From positions 372,001-436,000 of the forward strand of contig NZ_BMDQ01000002.1 in the NCBI RefSeq assembly GCF_014635865.1: a DNA stretch of 64,000 nt. The letters run 5' to 3'. Within the stretch, counting starts at the first letter, position 1. Each line of letters begins with the position of its first letter. Origin of the DNA: Winogradskyella haliclonae (lineage in GTDB: Bacteria > Bacteroidota > Bacteroidia > Flavobacteriales > Flavobacteriaceae). Below are positions 16,220 to 25,149 of the stretch, piece by piece. Both the position numbers and the translations under genes were made by a program. Under the pieces are notes generated by a model, which saw nothing but the letters and a program-made list of their open reading frames with translations, did not search any database and had not been told where the DNA came from.

Positions 16220-16696
16220 ATGTATAAGATAAAAGTCAACAATACCCATAGTTTTAATATCACAAAAGACGATATTAATAAGCTAGATGCTGTTGAAACC
16301 TCTAAGAATCAGTTTCATATTCTTAACAATGATAATTCACTTGAGGCTTCAGTACTAGAATCGGACTTTAATAAAAAAACATACGAGGTAAAAGTGAATA
16401 GTAATACGTATTCTGTTGTTATTCAAGATGAATTAGACCAGCTCATAAGCGAATTAGGTTTTGAAGTTGGTGCCTCAAAAAAAGTAAATGATATCAAAGC
16501 GCCTATGCCTGGACTTATCTTAGAGATTAATGTTACTCAAGGACAAGAGGTGAAAGAAAACGATGCGCTTCTTATTCTTGAAGCTATGAAAATGGAAAAC
16601 GTCATTAATTCTCCAAGAGATGGTATCATAAAATCAATTGCCGTTAATCAAGGAGAAACAGTAGATAAAAATAACCTTTTAATTTCGTTCGAGTAA
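16220..16696 (+). CDS. Biotin carboxyl carrier subunit of an acyl-CoA carboxylase
   Basis: Carrier protein of 158 residues. The C-terminal biotinyl domain, about residues 90-158, holds the biotin-attachment motif EAMKMEN with Lys about 124. It also has the domain's opening IKAPMPGLILEI and its closing glycine-rich hairpin. The N-terminal half (about 1-85) is a beta-rich linker domain, as in carriers of propionyl-CoA and related carboxylases rather than AccB of plastid-type acetyl-CoA carboxylase. It opens a three-gene set with the biotin carboxylase 2 bases downstream. Together they would move a carboxyl group from bicarbonate to an acyl-CoA. Confidence 0.9.
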   Translation: MYKIKVNNTHSFNITKDDINKLDAVETSKNQFHILNNDNSLEASVLESDFNKKTYEVKVNSNTYSVVIQDELDQLISELGFEVGASKKVNDIKAPMPGLILEINVTQGQEVKENDALLILEAMKMENVINSPRDGIIKSIAVNQGETVDKNNLLISFE

Positions 16697-16698
16697 GC

Positions 16699-18138
16699 AT
16701 GAAAAAAATATTAGTTGCCAACCGTGGCGAAATTGCGATTCGCGTGATGCAAACAGCTAAGAAAATGGGAATTAAAACAGTTGCCATTTTTTCTGAAGCA
16801 GATAGAAATGCGCCTCATGTAAAATTTGCAGATGAAGCCGTTTGTATTGGCCCAGCTCCGTCAAACCAATCTTATTTATTAGGTGATAAAATTATAGAAG
16901 TTGCAAAGTCTTTAAATGTAGATGGCATTCATCCAGGATATGGTTTTTTAAGCGAGAATTCAGATTTTGCAAAGCTTTGTGAAGTAAACAATGTCATATT
17001 TATTGGTCCAAAATCTAAAGCTATAGAAATGATGGGCGATAAGCTCGCTGCTAAAGACGCTGTAAAAGATTATGATATACCAATGGTTCCTGGTGTTGAC
17101 AATGCCGTTACTGACCCAAAAGAAGCTATTGAAATTGCAAAGTCGATTGGTTTTCCAATACTCATCAAAGCTGCTGCTGGAGGCGGCGGAAAAGGCATGC
17201 GAGTTGTAGAACAGGAAAGCGATTTAGAAGAACAGATGAAACGCGCCATAAGTGAGGCCACTTCAGCCTTTGGAGATGGCTCCGTTTTTATCGAAAAATA
17301 CGTAAAATCTCCGCGACATATCGAAATACAAGTCATGGCAGATAGTCATGGAAATATTGTTCACCTTTTTGAGCGTGAATGTTCTGTACAACGCCGTCAT
17401 CAAAAAGTCGTTGAAGAAGCACCTTCGGCAGTATTAACTCCAGAATTGCGTGAACGAATGGGAAAAGCAGCCATTGATGTAGCCAAAGCTTGCGATTATT
17501 TGGGTGCTGGTACTGTTGAGTTTTTACTTGATGCAGACCATAATTTCTATTTTTTAGAAATGAATACACGTCTTCAGGTTGAACATCCAGTTTCTGAATT
17601 AATTTCTGGAGTGGATTTGGTTGAACTCCAAATTAAAGTTGCTCGAGGAGAAGCTTTAGAGATTAACCAAAATGACTTAAAAATCAACGGTCATGCGTTA
17701 GAGCTTCGTGTTTATGCCGAAGACCCAATGAACGATTTCTTACCGAGTGTAGGTAATCTAGAAATATACCAACTTCCTGTTGGTGAAAATATTCGTGTGG
17801 ACAATGGTTTTGAGGAAGGCATGGATATTCCTATTTATTATGATCCAATGCTCTCAAAATTAATCACCTATGGCCAAACAAGAGCTGAAGCCATTGAGCT
17901 AATGATTAAAGCGATTGACAATTACAAAGTAAAAGGCGTAGAAACAACATTACCTTTTGGACGCTTTGTATGTGAACATGACGCTTTTAGAAGTGGAAAT
18001 TTTGATACGCATTTCGTAAAAAAGTACTACTCACCTGACCTTTTAGAAGCGCAACATAAAGCTGAAGCAGAGATTGCAGCTCAAATTGCTCTAAAAACTT
18101 ACTTAGAAGAACAACAATTATTAAAGCTACCTAACTAA
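16699..18138 (+). CDS. Biotin carboxylase subunit (AccC/PccA type)
   Basis: ATP-grasp biotin carboxylase of 479 residues. It begins KKILVANRGEIAIRVMQTAK and has the ATP-binding loop KAAAGGGGKGMRVV. Catalytic residues lie in VHLFERECSVQRRHQK and EMNTRLQVEHPVSE. It carboxylates the biotin on the preceding carrier subunit using ATP and bicarbonate. It is about 30 residues longer than E. coli AccC because of an alpha-helical C-terminal tail (AQHKAEAEIAAQIALK), often seen in acyl-CoA carboxylase alpha chains. The gene order carrier, biotin carboxylase, carboxyltransferase strongly suggests one complex, so I leave the symbol open between accC and pccA. Confidence 0.93.
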   Translation: MKKILVANRGEIAIRVMQTAKKMGIKTVAIFSEADRNAPHVKFADEAVCIGPAPSNQSYLLGDKIIEVAKSLNVDGIHPGYGFLSENSDFAKLCEVNNVIFIGPKSKAIEMMGDKLAAKDAVKDYDIPMVPGVDNAVTDPKEAIEIAKSIGFPILIKAAAGGGGKGMRVVEQESDLEEQMKRAISEATSAFGDGSVFIEKYVKSPRHIEIQVMADSHGNIVHLFERECSVQRRHQKVVEEAPSAVLTPELRERMGKAAIDVAKACDYLGAGTVEFLLDADHNFYFLEMNTRLQVEHPVSELISGVDLVELQIKVARGEALEINQNDLKINGHALELRVYAEDPMNDFLPSVGNLEIYQLPVGENIRVDNGFEEGMDIPIYYDPMLSKLITYGQTRAEAIELMIKAIDNYKVKGVETTLPFGRFVCEHDAFRSGNFDTHFVKKYYSPDLLEAQHKAEAEIAAQIALKTYLEEQQLLKLPN

Positions 18139-18144
18139 GATATT

Positions 18145-19686
18145 ATGGATTCGAAAACAAAAGCATTAAATGAAAAGCTAGAACTATCGAGATTAGGTGG
18201 TGGTCAAGCAAGAATAGACAAACAACACCAAAAGAAAAAACTAACAGCCAGAGAACGTGTGCTCTATCTATTAGATGAAGGCTCTTTTGAAGAAATAGGG
18301 GCATTAGTTACGCACAGAACCAAAGATTTTGGTATGGAAAATCAAAAATTCTATGGTGATGGTGTGGTTACTGGATATGGAACCGTAAACGGAAGACTCA
18401 TTTATATTTTCGCGCAAGACTTCACCGTTTTTGGGGGTTCACTATCCGAAACCCATGCTGAGAAAATTTGCAAAATTATGGATATGGCAGTAAATGTAGG
18501 TGCTCCAATTATAGGACTTAATGATTCTGGTGGCGCACGTATTCAAGAAGGTGTGCGGTCTTTAGGTGGCTATGCTGATATTTTTTATCGTAATGTACAA
18601 GCATCGGGTGTTATTCCTCAAATATCTGCAATTATGGGACCTTGTGCAGGTGGTGCCGTTTACTCACCTGCTATGACAGATTTTACACTTATGGTACAAG
18701 ACACAAGTTACATGTTTGTAACTGGGCCAAATGTGGTTAAAACGGTAACTAATGAAGAAGTTACAAGTGAAGAATTAGGTGGTGCAAGTGTACATTCTAC
18801 AAAATCTGGTGTGGCACACTTAACATCTTCAAACGATGTTGAAGCGTTAGAAGATATCAAACGCCTGTTAAGTTATCTTCCACAAAATAATAGAGAAAAA
18901 GCAATTGATATTCCGTTTGATTTAAAAGACGAAGTCAGAGAAAGCTTATCAGACATTGTTCCTGATAATCCAAACAAGCCGTACGATATGCATCAGGTTA
19001 TTGAAGGCATTATTGATGAAGATTCTTTCTATGAAATTCATAAAGATTTTGCCGAAAATATTATAGTAGGTTTTGCGCGTTTGGGAGGTAAATCTGTTGG
19101 TGTTGTGGCTAATCAACCTATGTTTTTAGCAGGTGTATTAGATGTTAATAGTTCTACAAAAGCAGCACGTTTAGTACGCTTCTGTGATGCTTTTAATATT
19201 CCACTTTTAGTCTTGGAAGATGTGCCTGGATTTTTACCTGGTACGGACCAAGAGTGGAACGCTATTATTACCAACGGTGCAAAATTATTATATGCGTTTA
19301 GCGAAGCTACTGTACCGAGAGTTACAGTAATTACTCGTAAAGCATACGGTGGCGCTTATGATGTTATGAATTCAAAGCATATTGGTGCTGACATGAATTT
19401 TGCTTGGCCTAATGCTGAAATTGCGGTTATGGGAGCTAAAGGAGCTGCTGAGATCATCTTTAAACGCGAAATTTCTGCTGCAGATGACAAAGAAGCGAAA
19501 TGGAAAGAAAAAGAAGCTGAATATGCAAATCTCTTTGCAAACCCATACAGTGCTGCAGAACGTGGTTTTATAGATGAAGTTATACTTCCTAAAAACACAA
19601 GACGCAAGCTGATAAAAGCGTTTCATATGTTAGAAAACAAGGACGTGAATAGACCAAATAGGAAACACGGTAATATCCCGCTTTAA
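18145..19686 (+). CDS. Acyl-CoA carboxylase carboxyltransferase subunit (propionyl-CoA carboxylase beta type)
   Basis: Carboxyltransferase of 513 residues with the N- and C-lobes fused, as in propionyl-, methylcrotonyl- and long-chain acyl-CoA carboxylases. Visible motifs include [18 protein letters not shown], the oxyanion-forming [25 protein letters not shown], and in the second lobe [13 protein letters not shown] and [10 protein letters not shown]. The likely substrate is propionyl-CoA, leading through methylmalonyl-CoA to succinyl-CoA; acetyl-CoA is also possible. The start lies 6 bases after the biotin carboxylase stop. It ends 5 bases before a convergent gene with no clear terminator. 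Confidence 0.92.
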   Translation: MDSKTKALNEKLELSRLGGGQARIDKQHQKKKLTARERVLYLLDEGSFEEIGALVTHRTKDFGMENQKFYGDGVVTGYGTVNGRLIYIFAQDFTVFGGSLSETHAEKICKIMDMAVNVGAPIIGLNDSGGARIQEGVRSLGGYADIFYRNVQASGVIPQISAIMGPCAGGAVYSPAMTDFTLMVQDTSYMFVTGPNVVKTVTNEEVTSEELGGASVHSTKSGVAHLTSSNDVEALEDIKRLLSYLPQNNREKAIDIPFDLKDEVRESLSDIVPDNPNKPYDMHQVIEGIIDEDSFYEIHKDFAENIIVGFARLGGKSVGVVANQPMFLAGVLDVNSSTKAARLVRFCDAFNIPLLVLEDVPGFLPGTDQEWNAIITNGAKLLYAFSEATVPRVTVITRKAYGGAYDVMNSKHIGADMNFAWPNAEIAVMGAKGAAEIIFKREISAADDKEAKWKEKEAEYANLFANPYSAAERGFIDEVILPKNTRRKLIKAFHMLENKDVNRPNRKHGNIPL

Positions 19687-19691
19687 CGCAT

Positions 19692-20771
19692 TTATTTTGG
19701 GAATTTAGTTTTATCAATACCTGGGACTATTCGTAAAGCATTTTTATAATATACTTTTTTTAGTACCTCATCTGATAAATCTAAACCATACATTGCCCAA
19801 AATGCATGATATTTTTTGTGATATGGAAAATACTCATCATTAGATTCTAAAACTCTGAAATAAGTTGGAAACTCTTCGGGTTTCCAACTATCTTTTCCAA
19901 ATAAAATTCGGTCTTGGTATTTCTCAAAAAAAGCTTTAGCAAATCTTGGTTGACGACCTAGTTCAGCTATAATTGCTCCAATACCAACATTCATATTTGG
20001 CATTTCATCTAATAGTTCTCCTAACTTCCCAAGGTTATTTGCATACCAACCCATATGTGCATTTATAAATGTGGTGTTGGGATGTTTTTTAAACATACGA
20101 TGCTGTTCTGCAATGATTTCTTCCCAAGGTGCTGGGTTATTTGGTCCACGTTTACGGTTAGGACGGGTTTTTAACTCAAGCCAACGTTCATTATCACCAT
20201 CAAAATCATCCCAAAACGATTTTGGATCGGCAGAATGAATTAAAACAGGGATGTCTAATTCGCCACATTTAGCCCAAATAGGGTCAAGACGCGAATCATC
20301 TACAGCAAGTCGGTTTCCTTTAAAATCTTTATTTCTTAAACCCAAACTTTTATAAACTTTCAATCCTACTGCACCTGCTTTAACATCAGCCTCAAGTTGT
20401 GTTACCGTTTTTTCAATCCATCCCTCTGCTCCTGCTCCTTCAAAGTTAATATTACAAAAAAGTACAAATCGTCCAGGATAATTGGCATTTGCATTCTCTA
20501 GTGCTTTAATCAAGTCTTCACCAGAACGTCCACTTAGGTTTACCATGGTTTGTAAATTAAGCGTATCCATAGCGGAAATGACAGGTTCTAAATTTTGAGT
20601 TGCCATTCTGTATTGATGCCCATGAACATCTATAAAAGGGAATTTTGCACGTTTTATGATTTTTCCTGGAACAACTAACGTCGATTTAGGATTATATTCT
20701 TCAAAAGTTAAATCTTGGGAAAATGAAAGATTTACTCCAATGATTAGAATAATTATTAATTTCAATTTCAT
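19692..20771 (-). CDS. Exported amidohydrolase-family (TIM-barrel metal-dependent) hydrolase
   Basis: Secreted or periplasmic protein of 359 residues with a signal peptide (MKLKLIIILIIGVNLSFSQ). The amidohydrolase-2 (COG2159) barrel shows the metal motif DVHGHQYRM, a later metal histidine in VLIHSADPKSFWDD, and a third in INAHMGWYANNL. FGKDSWKPEEFP near the C-terminus has the catalytic aspartate position. Members hydrolyse or decarboxylate varied small molecules; here the substrate is unknown. The upstream DinB-like gene ends 3 bases before its start, so both are one transcript. Export of an enzyme of this family is a Bacteroidota habit. Confidence 0.83.
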   Translation of the reverse strand: MKLKLIIILIIGVNLSFSQDLTFEEYNPKSTLVVPGKIIKRAKFPFIDVHGHQYRMATQNLEPVISAMDTLNLQTMVNLSGRSGEDLIKALENANANYPGRFVLFCNINFEGAGAEGWIEKTVTQLEADVKAGAVGLKVYKSLGLRNKDFKGNRLAVDDSRLDPIWAKCGELDIPVLIHSADPKSFWDDFDGDNERWLELKTRPNRKRGPNNPAPWEEIIAEQHRMFKKHPNTTFINAHMGWYANNLGKLGELLDEMPNMNVGIGAIIAELGRQPRFAKAFFEKYQDRILFGKDSWKPEEFPTYFRVLESNDEYFPYHKKYHAFWAMYGLDLSDEVLKKVYYKNALRIVPGIDKTKFPK

Positions 20772-20774
20772 GGC

Positions 20775-21221
20775 TTAATTTTTATCGAATAAACGTCTGT
20801 GATAATTAATCTGCCCCAAATGATACGCTAAATGAGACTTAAGGTGCAACAAAAAGTATTCAGTGGTCATAAAGTCTTCAAAGGGATTCCTTCTGTATTC
20901 CTTTTGTAAGTCTTCATCTGTTAAGTTTGTTAATGTCAGTTCTATCATTTTTTCAGTGTCCTCTAGCATCTTAATCATGTCAACTACAGGAACATTCTTT
21001 TGAGAGAATTCTAAATCACGTTGTCTAATGTAGCCCGTATTACCTAATGTAGCACCAATAAAATGATTTAAGTTTCCAACGAGATGTAGTGCAAGATTAC
21101 CTGCACAATTAGATATGCCTTTATCTATTTTCCAAATGACTTGTTCTTTATGGTAAGACTTAAGTTCTTTCTTAACCGCATTTAAATCTCTTTTATATAG
21201 TTTTATTAGGGATTGCCGCAT
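20775..21221 (-). CDS. DinB-superfamily protein (DUF1572-like)
   Basis: Cytoplasmic four-helix-bundle protein of 148 residues. Three histidines at DinB metal positions are visible: LALHLVGNLNHFIGATLG early and HLAYHLGQINYHRRLF near the end. The middle contains MIKMLEDTEKMIELTLTNL. Members include mycothiol- and bacillithiol-dependent transferases, and many of unknown role, often induced by stress. The 3-base gap to the amidohydrolase suggests an operon. The predicted start at 21221 is divergent from the MFS transporter gene. Confidence 0.8.
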   Translation of the reverse strand: MRQSLIKLYKRDLNAVKKELKSYHKEQVIWKIDKGISNCAGNLALHLVGNLNHFIGATLGNTGYIRQRDLEFSQKNVPVVDMIKMLEDTEKMIELTLTNLTDEDLQKEYRRNPFEDFMTTEYFLLHLKSHLAYHLGQINYHRRLFDKN

Positions 21222-21312
21222 GAGTTTATAGGTATTAAAGATTTAGATTTCAATATTCATAAAAGAAATTCTGAAGACTAAAAATAGCTAAATATTAGCT
21301 TACTTTTACAGT

Positions 21313-22524
21313 ATGGTAAATCAAAATCGGTCACAAGTTGAGTTTGTTGTTTTAATGGCCGCATTAATGTCAATTGTAGCACTCTCAATAGATGCTGTTT
21401 TACCTGCTTTGCCAGATATGGGAAGCTTTCTTAATGTTAGTGACCCAACAGATAATCCAAAACTCATTACATCTATTTTTCTTGGATTAGGTATAGGGCA
21501 GTTATTATTTGGACCTTTATCTGACAGCTTTGGACGTAAACCAATTGTGTATATAGGTTTTATCGTATTTGTAATAGCTTCAATTATTTGCATCACAACT
21601 AAGAGCTTTGAAATGATGATCTTTGGACGTATACTCCAAGGCATCGGATTAGCTTCGCCTAGAACGATGTGCATTGCAATGGTTAGAGACTCTTATAATG
21701 GAGATTACATGGCAAAAATCTTATCCATAGTTGTTATGATTTTTATTCTAGTGCCAGTAATAGCACCTACATTAGGTCAGTTTTTAATGCAACACTATCA
21801 TTGGAAATCCATTTTTATTTTTAACCTATGTTTCGGCATTATAGTAATGCTATGGTTTTGGATTAGGCAGCCAGAAACCTTAAAGGACAAACATCGTATT
21901 AAATACAGATTATCCATTTTTAAAACAGGAACTATTCAATTTTTCAAAATAAGACCAGCAGTTATCTATACCATACTATCTGGTTTAATTACTGGTTCTT
22001 TTATGGTTTATTTGAGTACATCTCAGCGAATTTTTGAACAGCAATATGATATGAAGGATGAATTTCCATTGATATTTGCAAGTTTAGCAATCGCTGTCGG
22101 CTTATCTACGTTTATGAATAGTCAATTAGTGGTTAAATATGGAATGCGACGTATTGTAAATGTAGCTATGTTGAGCTTTGTATTAATCTCTTTAGTATAC
22201 ATTATAATGTTTGCTTCAGGGAACAATCCAAGTATTGAGGTATTAATAGGCTTCTTTGCGCTACAGTTTTTTAGTATAGGTTTTATTTTCGGAAATCTAA
22301 GAGCGTTAGCTATGGAACCTATGGGACATATTGCAGGTATAGGTTCTGCTTTAAATGGATTTATCTCTACAGTTATGGCAGTACCAATAGCAGATTACAT
22401 TGGCAAATTTGTAATCGATTCGGTAACGCCACTATTTATCGGTTTTTTGGTATGCGGTATTATATCACTAGTACTATTCTACTCAATTACAGACAGCATC
22501 TCCAAGGTCCTAAAGCGCATTTAA
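21313..22524 (+). CDS. MFS multidrug exporter, Bcr/CflA family
   Basis: Twelve-helix major-facilitator protein of 403 residues in the inner membrane. The signature loop between helices 2 and 3 is GPLSDSFGRKPIVYIGF, and helix 4 has the antiporter-type GRILQGIGLASPRTMCIAMVRD, which is characteristic of Bcr/CflA drug:proton antiporters. The early segment IDAVLPALPDMG also matches this subfamily. The substrate range (e.g. bicyclomycin, chloramphenicol) cannot be deduced. A -7-like TACTTTTA ends 4 bases before the ATG, so the transcript could be leaderless. The 3' end overlaps the convergent YciO gene by 4 bases. Confidence 0.9.
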   Translation: MVNQNRSQVEFVVLMAALMSIVALSIDAVLPALPDMGSFLNVSDPTDNPKLITSIFLGLGIGQLLFGPLSDSFGRKPIVYIGFIVFVIASIICITTKSFEMMIFGRILQGIGLASPRTMCIAMVRDSYNGDYMAKILSIVVMIFILVPVIAPTLGQFLMQHYHWKSIFIFNLCFGIIVMLWFWIRQPETLKDKHRIKYRLSIFKTGTIQFFKIRPAVIYTILSGLITGSFMVYLSTSQRIFEQQYDMKDEFPLIFASLAIAVGLSTFMNSQLVVKYGMRRIVNVAMLSFVLISLVYIIMFASGNNPSIEVLIGFFALQFFSIGFIFGNLRALAMEPMGHIAGIGSALNGFISTVMAVPIADYIGKFVIDSVTPLFIGFLVCGIISLVLFYSITDSISKVLKRI

Positions 22525-23141
22525 AATATTTCTAAACTGCCTTTACCCTCTCTTATAATTACTGGCTCATCCTCCGACAAATCAATGACAGTAGAGGCTT
22601 CATTATCACCATAGCCACCATCAATAACTACATCTACCAAGTTGTCCCATTTTTCATGAATTAATTCGGGGTCTGTTGTATATTCTAAAACATCATCATC
22701 ATCACGTATTGATGTAGAAACAATTGGATTACCAAGTAAATTGACAAGACTTAATATTATTGAATTATCAGGTACACGAATACCAACCGTTTTACGTTTT
22801 TTAAAAGGGTTAGGCAAGTTTTTAGAGCCTGGAAGAATAAATGTATAAGCGCCTGGTAATGCTCGTTTTAGTATTTTAAAAGTAGACGTATCTATTTGCT
22901 TTACATAATCACTAAGATTACTTAAGTCTTCACAAATAAAAGAAAAACTAGACTTCTCTAGCTTAACGCCTTTAATTTTTGCAATACGCTCTAATGCTTT
23001 AATATTAGTTATATCACATCCTAAACCATAAACTGTATCCGTTGGATAGATAACCAATCCCCCTTTTTTAAGTACGTCTACAACCTTTTGAATCTCTCTC
23101 GGATTAGGGTTTTCAGGATATATTTTAATGAATTCTGCCAT
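22521..23141 (-). CDS. Sua5/YciO/YrdC family protein, YciO-like
   Basis: Protein of 206 residues with the YrdC fold. GGLVIYPTDTVYGLGCDI is the nucleotide-binding start, PGAYTFILPG and TVGIRVPDN follow, and the end TVIDLSEDEPVIIREG is typical. YrdC/TsaC members make threonylcarbamoyl-AMP for tRNA t6A37. This one resembles E. coli YciO more than TsaC (opening IYPENPNPREI, short C-terminus), so the activity may be weaker or different. I start at the ATG at 23141, which gives MAEFIKIYPENP; an in-frame upstream ATG at 23165 adds an improbable aromatic leader. Expect a separate essential TsaC or Sua5 elsewhere if this is not it. Confidence 0.87.
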   Translation of the reverse strand: MAEFIKIYPENPNPREIQKVVDVLKKGGLVIYPTDTVYGLGCDITNIKALERIAKIKGVKLEKSSFSFICEDLSNLSDYVKQIDTSTFKILKRALPGAYTFILPGSKNLPNPFKKRKTVGIRVPDNSIILSLVNLLGNPIVSTSIRDDDDVLEYTTDPELIHEKWDNLVDVVIDGGYGDNEASTVIDLSEDEPVIIREGKGSLEIF

Positions 23142-23248
23142 AAAATAAAAATAAACATAATCCATTTGAAGTAAGACTAAAAATGCTAAAAAAAATATAA
23201 TTCCAATGCGTTCTGTAACAATTAGTAGTAACTTTTAGTCTTTATAGT

Positions 23249-24208
23249 ATGCATCAATCAATTAAACTACTCATCGCACTATTAATTTCGGTAAAAATTT
23301 TTGCTACTGAAGCCAAGCCCCCAATTATATTTTCTAAAGCAGAATTTATAAATGAAACAACGACACGCATTCCGTTTAAAGTCATTGACCATCTTATAGT
23401 CGTCGAAGCACAATTACTAAATCAAGAAGGCAATTTCATCATTGACACTGGCTCTAAAACCCTTATTTTAAATAGTCAGCATTTTAAAACGCATTATGGT
23501 TCAATTAAAAGCCAAGAAGAAATTAATGGCGTTAATGGTACTGTAGAAACTGTTAATGAAAAATATATTAGTACTTTAAGTATTAATGCGCTTCAATTAA
23601 ACAAACTTAATGCGGATGTTATAGATTTATCTCATTTTGAAAAAGTAAAAAAGATAAACCTTCTAGGCATTATTGGTTATAGTATTTTAAAAGATTTTGA
23701 AATATTTATTGATATGCATCTTAATCAAATAACACTTACAAAAACGGATAAGCATGGTGAAAGGCTATCCAAAAAAGTATATGCTGAAAAATTTCAGGAT
23801 AGCATAGATTTCAAATTAAAAAAGCATACTATTGTATTGACTGGTTTTGTTGGTGGTTATGAAGTGAAGTTTGGTTTAGATACTGGAGCAGAATACAACC
23901 AGATTAATAAGAAATTAAATAAAAAAGTTTTGGACTATTTTTATAGTAATCAAACGCTTAAACTCACTGGTGCAAGTGGAAAATCTAAGCGAGTGATAGC
24001 CGGTAATTTATATCGTTTTAAATTAAATGATAATATCTATTTTGGGCCAATGAAAACGGTTTTAACAAATTTGAAGCACATGTATGGCGCATTTGGTACA
24101 AATTTAGATGGTATACTCGGGTATGAGTTTTTTAGACAAAAACGTACGATTATTAATTATAAAAAGCGAAAACTTTATTTTATAAAAAATCCACTAATAA
24201 CGCATTGA
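23249..24208 (+). CDS. Exported retropepsin-like aspartyl protease with two DTG motifs
   Basis: Exported protein of 319 residues with an N-terminal signal peptide (about residues 1-19). Two aspartyl protease half-sites are visible: FIIDTGSKTLIL near residue 70 and FGLDTGAEYNQI near residue 210, each followed by beta-rich segments. The flap- and hydrophobic-Gly-like segments LLGIIGYSILKDFEIFID and LDGILGYEFFRQKRTIINY occur once per half. This is a two-lobed design, unlike single-DTG bacterial retropepsins that dimerise. No PDZ domain is present. The next gene begins with a TTG that overlaps this stop, so the two are translationally coupled. Proteolytic activity is inferred from motifs only. 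Confidence 0.78.
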   Translation: MHQSIKLLIALLISVKIFATEAKPPIIFSKAEFINETTTRIPFKVIDHLIVVEAQLLNQEGNFIIDTGSKTLILNSQHFKTHYGSIKSQEEINGVNGTVETVNEKYISTLSINALQLNKLNADVIDLSHFEKVKKINLLGIIGYSILKDFEIFIDMHLNQITLTKTDKHGERLSKKVYAEKFQDSIDFKLKKHTIVLTGFVGGYEVKFGLDTGAEYNQINKKLNKKVLDYFYSNQTLKLTGASGKSKRVIAGNLYRFKLNDNIYFGPMKTVLTNLKHMYGAFGTNLDGILGYEFFRQKRTIINYKKRKLYFIKNPLITH

Positions 24209-25149
24209 AAATTAGCACAAAACATATAACCATCTTTTTAATTCTTATCGCTTTTACTTTAAATAGTATTGCTCAAAGTACTACTATTAAAGGGTATACC
24301 ATAAAAGGTGATATTATCACTTTTGTATTTAAGGTTGATGATTATCCCAACATAAAGTATAATGGTCATACTATTAAGCAAGTGTTTGTCTCTGGTGAAT
24401 TTAACGATTGGGCAACGAATCAATGGGAAATGCAAAAAGTCACAGATACCCGTTATGAACTAAAGAAGAGTCTTCATGATTTTACGAGTGATTTTGATTG
24501 GGAATTTAAATTTGTAGTTAATGGAGAACATTGGGCAGAACCCTCTAGAGATTTTGTAAATAGTGTAACAGCTAGAGATAAAAACGGTAAAAAAATGATG
24601 GTGTATAACTTAAAGCTATATAGTGCATTTGCTACAGATTATGGTAATGTAAGTTTTAAACTTAAAGGCTTTACTGATGCAACTAAAGTTATTTTATCAG
24701 GTACTTTTAACCGTTGGGATGAAACAGGTTTTAAAATGAAGCCAACAGCAGATGGCTGGCAAGTGACATTACAGTTGCGTCCAGATATTTACGAATACAA
24801 ATTTATTGTTGATGGTCAATGGATGGTTGACCCACAAAACCCATCAAAAATCCTTAATAAATACGAAGGCTATAATTCAGTAATCAATGTTAAAAGAAGA
24901 GTAGAGTTTCGCTTATGTGAGTTTGGTGACGCTCAAACTGTAATTCTAGCTGGAGATTTTAATGATTGGTCAGAGCACCAATTTAAAATGAAAAAAACAA
25001 ATAATTGTTGGACCTATAGTACATTATTATCTGGAGGAAAATACCACTACAAATTTATTGTAGATGGTAAGTGGATGATAGATCCCGCAAATTCTGTTGC
25101 AGAATATGACGGAAAAGGAAATGTAAATTCTGTTTGTATGATAAAATAA
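24205..25149 (+). CDS. Exported protein with three AMPK/CBM48-like E-set glycan-binding repeats
   Basis: Exported protein of 314 residues: a signal peptide (about 1-23), then three tandem E-set/CBM48-like domains at about 25-135, 140-225 and 228-314. Each has the same core: VFVSGEFNDWATNQW, VILSGTFNRWDETGF and VILAGDFNDWSEHQF, followed by a K-F-I/V-V-D/N-G-x-W-M-x-D-P segment. Such domains bind alpha-glucans in AMPK, isoamylase and branching enzymes. No catalytic domain is attached. The start is TTG at 24205, overlapping the protease stop by 4 bases; no in-frame ATG precedes the signal sequence. The protein ends directly against the convergent helicase gene. Binding to glycans is inference. 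Confidence 0.78.
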   Translation: MKISTKHITIFLILIAFTLNSIAQSTTIKGYTIKGDIITFVFKVDDYPNIKYNGHTIKQVFVSGEFNDWATNQWEMQKVTDTRYELKKSLHDFTSDFDWEFKFVVNGEHWAEPSRDFVNSVTARDKNGKKMMVYNLKLYSAFATDYGNVSFKLKGFTDATKVILSGTFNRWDETGFKMKPTADGWQVTLQLRPDIYEYKFIVDGQWMVDPQNPSKILNKYEGYNSVINVKRRVEFRLCEFGDAQTVILAGDFNDWSEHQFKMKKTNNCWTYSTLLSGGKYHYKFIVDGKWMIDPANSVAEYDGKGNVNSVCMIK

